Assembly: GCA_964585545.1 (NCBI GenBank)
Contig: CAZPDT010000002.1
Location: 176,317 to 240,316 of the forward strand
Length of the DNA stretch: 64,000 bases
Source: Brumimicrobium sp964585545
GTDB lineage: Bacteria; Bacteroidota; Bacteroidia; Flavobacteriales_D; Crocinitomicaceae
Direction of reading: 5' to 3'
Position 1 is the first letter of the stretch. Each line of letters starts with the position of its first letter. This document shows positions 61,397 through 64,000 of the stretch, piece after piece. Made by a program: the position numbers and the translations under genes. Under the pieces are notes generated by a model that searched no databases, was not told the DNA's origin, and was given only the letters and a program-made list of their open reading frames with translations.

Positions 61397-64000
61397 ATGT
61401 TTAGGACTTTTATAACAGTGTTATTTGTTAGCATTAGTATGCTTTCATTCACGCAAGAGATTTGTGACAACGGGATTGACGATGATAGTGATGGACTCAT
61501 TGATTTAAATGATCCAGACTGTGATTGTGATGGTTTCGGAACACCAACGACTATACCTTCATTGATCCCCAATCCTTCTTTTGAAGATAGGGTTTGTTGT
61601 CCGTCCAGTTTCTCTCAATTGAGTTGTGCAGATACATGGATACAAGCTACAGATGCTACTTCAGATTACTTCAATTGTGGATATAATCCGCTTGGTGTTA
61701 CTCCACCTACGGGATCGGGTTTTGTTGGTGCATTTTTTATTGATGACTGGCGAGAGTATGTTGGAGCTTGTTTGTTGGCTCCTCTAGTTGCTGGAGAAAC
61801 ATATACATTGTCTTTTCAAATTGCTGCTTTTTCTGCAGGTGGTTATTTATCAGATTGTGGTAATATTAACTTTGGAGATATTGATGTGTCTATTTTTGGG
61901 GCTGCATCTTGTTCAGACCTACCTGTGAGTACAATGGGCTGTCCATCGAGTGCTTCTGCAAATTGGTCTTTGATAGGGTCGTCTACTTATTCACCTTCTT
62001 CCAGTTGGGGAACAATTAGTATAGATATTACCCCTACAACAGATTTAAATGCAATAATGATTGGGCCTCCTTGTGGTAATTTGCCGGCTGGTTACCAAAG
62101 GTCAGGTGGATGTAACCCGTATTTTATTTTCGATGACATTATCTTGGCTTCAAATAGCTTTTTTAATTCAATAACCATTGATGAACATGGCAGTTTTTGT
62201 AGTAACGACGTGCAACTGGTAGCTTCCACGGATAGTGTTGGTGGTTCTTGGCAATGGTATAAAGATGGAATTGCACTGGTTGGTGAGACAACTAATACTT
62301 TAGATATATCTTCTAATGGATATACTGCGGGCGATTATCAGGTCAAATACAGCTTATCCGGAAAGTGCGATATTGCTGAACATATAATTAATCCTCCACA
62401 AACTCCAGTGGCTGATTTTAACTTTTCAGAAGTGTGCGAAGGTCTTGCCACTGCTTTTACCGATCAATCTACTTTCCCTTTAAATGGTATCGTCAGTTGG
62501 GAATGGGATTATGATAACGATGGTGGCTTTGATGATGTTGGAGCAAATCCAACTCATACCTTTCCATCAGATGGTATTTTTGATGTTACCCTAAGGGTTA
62601 CAGATAGTCTTGGTTGTCAAAATGAAACCACACAATCGGTTCAAGTATATGCAAATCCTGTGGCCAATTTTGATATTGATTCGGTTTGTTTGGGTTTAAA
62701 TTCATCGATACAAGATTTGTCATCCATAAATTCAGCAAATGGGAACGCTATTAGCAATTGGGATTGGGACTTTGATGACGGTCAAAGCAGCTCTTCCTCA
62801 TCACCTATACAACTTTATGGAAACCCCAATACCTATAATGTTAAATTGGTTGTAACGTCCAACCACGGGTGCATGGATTCGATTGTGAAAACCACTATGA
62901 TTTCACCTGTTCCTGTTGCCGATTTCTCTATAGATTCAGTGTGTTTAGGTGTGAACTCAGCAATCCAAGATATGTCCTCAATAGATGGTATTAATGGCAA
63001 TACAATTACAAATTGGGATTGGGATCTTGGCGACGGAAATGTGAGTGCAGACCCAGGCCTTTCCAGTTATTTATATGGCAATCCAGAGATCTATGATGTT
63101 ACCTTAATTGTTACATCAAATAATGGATGTAAGGATACTGTTGTTAGAATAACTGAGATTTCGCCAGTGCCAATGGCCAATTTTTCAATAGATTCAGTTT
63201 GTTTGGGTACCAACTCTAGCATACAGGATTTATCAAATATCAATACAATCAATGGAAATTCAATAGTAAGTTGGAATTGGGACTTTGATGATGGCAGTAC
63301 TGACAATACTCAAAATCCTCCAGGACACCTTTACGCTAATGAAAACCTATATGATGTACAATTAATTGTTACTTCGAATAATGGTTGTAGTGATACAGTT
63401 ACTAAAACAACTGCAATTTTTCCTAACCCAGTGGTCAACTTTAATGTGCCCAACGGTTGTTTACAAACACCTTCTGTATTTACAGATGCATCTACAGTGA
63501 GCAATGTAAATACTGCAAATCAAATCAATACATGGTTTTGGGATTTTGGAGATGGCAGTATAGATAATGTACAGAATCCAACACATACTTATGGAGTAGA
63601 TAGTATCTACAATGTTGTTTTGACAGTCACTACAGACCATGGATGCAGTTCGATAGACTCACTTCCAATTACTGTTTATCCGAATCCAAGTGCTGATTTT
63701 ATGATTGATTCTCTTTGTGAGGGTGCCAACTCTGTTTTCCAAGATTTATCAAGCATCAACTCTTATAACGGAGACCAAATAACAGTATGGAGTTGGGACT
63801 TTGATGATGGACAAATCAGTAACAATCAAAATCCAACACATCTTTATGGGAGTGAGAATCTGTATCATGTTCAATTGCTTGTTGAATCCAATAATGGATG
63901 TAAGGACTCTATAACTAAAGTGACGGCAATTTATCCCAACCCTGTAGTTGACTTCTCACCGACAGAAGTATGCTTGGAGTTTGATACACATTTTACTGAT
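61397..64000 (+). CDS. Giant PKD-repeat surface adhesin, N-terminal part (3' end beyond window)
   Basis: ATG 61397 starts MFRTFITVLFVSISMLSFTQ, a signal peptide. The frame then stays open for 868 codons to the window edge. The mature N-terminus is ICDNGIDDDSDGLIDLNDPD, a calcium-binding-like Asp-rich motif. A lectin-like jelly-roll segment follows (about residues 55-255), then an Ig-like domain (VQLVASTDSVGGSWQWYKDG). Six complete PKD repeats and the start of a seventh follow from about residue 335. Repeats 2-4 begin with DSVCLGxNSxIQD and recur every 85-86 residues (255-258 bp). A type B sorting domain is expected downstream but not visible. Likely role: T9SS-exported adhesin. Confidence 0.88.
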   Translation, partial: MFRTFITVLFVSISMLSFTQEICDNGIDDDSDGLIDLNDPDCDCDGFGTPTTIPSLIPNPSFEDRVCCPSSFSQLSCADTWIQATDATSDYFNCGYNPLGVTPPTGSGFVGAFFIDDWREYVGACLLAPLVAGETYTLSFQIAAFSAGGYLSDCGNINFGDIDVSIFGAASCSDLPVSTMGCPSSASANWSLIGSSTYSPSSSWGTISIDITPTTDLNAIMIGPPCGNLPAGYQRSGGCNPYFIFDDIILASNSFFNSITIDEHGSFCSNDVQLVASTDSVGGSWQWYKDGIALVGETTNTLDISSNGYTAGDYQVKYSLSGKCDIAEHIINPPQTPVADFNFSEVCEGLATAFTDQSTFPLNGIVSWEWDYDNDGGFDDVGANPTHTFPSDGIFDVTLRVTDSLGCQNETTQSVQVYANPVANFDIDSVCLGLNSSIQDLSSINSANGNAISNWDWDFDDGQSSSSSSPIQLYGNPNTYNVKLVVTSNHGCMDSIVKTTMISPVPVADFSIDSVCLGVNSAIQDMSSIDGINGNTITNWDWDLGDGNVSADPGLSSYLYGNPEIYDVTLIVTSNNGCKDTVVRITEISPVPMANFSIDSVCLGTNSSIQDLSNINTINGNSIVSWNWDFDDGSTDNTQNPPGHLYANENLYDVQLIVTSNNGCSDTVTKTTAIFPNPVVNFNVPNGCLQTPSVFTDASTVSNVNTANQINTWFWDFGDGSIDNVQNPTHTYGVDSIYNVVLTVTTDHGCSSIDSLPITVYPNPSADFMIDSLCEGANSVFQDLSSINSYNGDQITVWSWDFDDGQISNNQNPTHLYGSENLYHVQLLVESNNGCKDSITKVTAIYPNPVVDFSPTEVCLEFDTHFTD

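Overview
This AT-rich window reads as chromosomal DNA from a member of the Bacteroidota, most likely order Flavobacteriales. The main reasons are: two complete secreted proteins ending in the type B sorting signal of the type IX secretion system (T9SS); a choice-of-anchor L/PKD/Calx-beta style adhesin and a second PKD-repeat adhesin; the purH-mreBCD-mrdA-rodA order; carA followed by eno; an ExbB/ExbD cluster with two ExbD genes; a 7TM-DISM/SpoIIE signalling protein; few Shine-Dalgarno sequences; and TAnnTTTG-like promoter boxes. A family cannot be fixed from sequence reading alone.

Layout. 0-1 kb: 5' part of a secreted protein on the minus strand. 1-9.2 kb: a plus-strand run from purH into the rod-shape and cell-elongation operon (mreB, mreC, mreD, mrdA/PBP2, rodA) ending in a CPBP-family membrane protease, with stop/start overlaps from mreC onward. 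9.2-12 kb: a minus-strand proton-channel operon (ExbB/TolQ-like, a small membrane protein, two ExbD-like proteins), then tRNA-Ser(GGA). 12.7-15.2 kb: two small lipoproteins and radA. 15.7-25.7 kb: a minus-strand block with a large T9SS protein, a pair of M16 peptidases, a nitronate monooxygenase-like flavoprotein, lgt, an alpha/beta-hydrolase-like protein and trhO. 26.3-30.8 kb: plus-strand 7TM-phosphatase, a small lipoprotein and a phosphoethanolamine-transferase-like enzyme. 30.9-35.1 kb: a UvrD/PcrA helicase and divergent pabA/pabB-type genes. 35.1-35.7 kb: a decayed region. 35.7-43.7 kb: a TPR/PD40 protein, an EI24-like protein, purB, two envelope proteins and waaA. 43.9-46.7 kb: a Bax-inhibitor-1 family protein, an S4 RNA-binding protein, a YjbR-like protein and a fatty acid desaturase. 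46.9-56.4 kb: pgk, a T9SS adhesin, eno, carA, dsbD and a small conserved protein. 56.6-64 kb: purL, a beta-barrel-like protein with a beta-helix lipoprotein, and the first 868 codons of a PKD-repeat adhesin that runs off the window.

Most genes are housekeeping: purine and pyrimidine synthesis (purH, purB, purL, carA), glycolysis (pgk, eno), envelope growth (mre/mrd/rodA, lgt, waaA, eptA-like), redox maturation (dsbD), DNA repair (radA, uvrD-like) and folate or tryptophan precursor synthesis (pabA/pabB).

The least ordinary content is between the genes. A dispersed family of short elements has ends related to AACCCGAACTATTCATA, usually as terminal inverted repeats. It occurs at about a dozen places, and at three of them the end of the element coincides with the stop codon of the adjacent gene. 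A second, unrelated family of about 150-170 bp occurs twice, each time at a convergent gene end. Twin hairpins near 15.3 and 15.5 kb keep pairing while their stem sequences differ. A 61-bp tandem duplication follows purB. The window contains no transposase, integrase, CRISPR array or obvious prophage.
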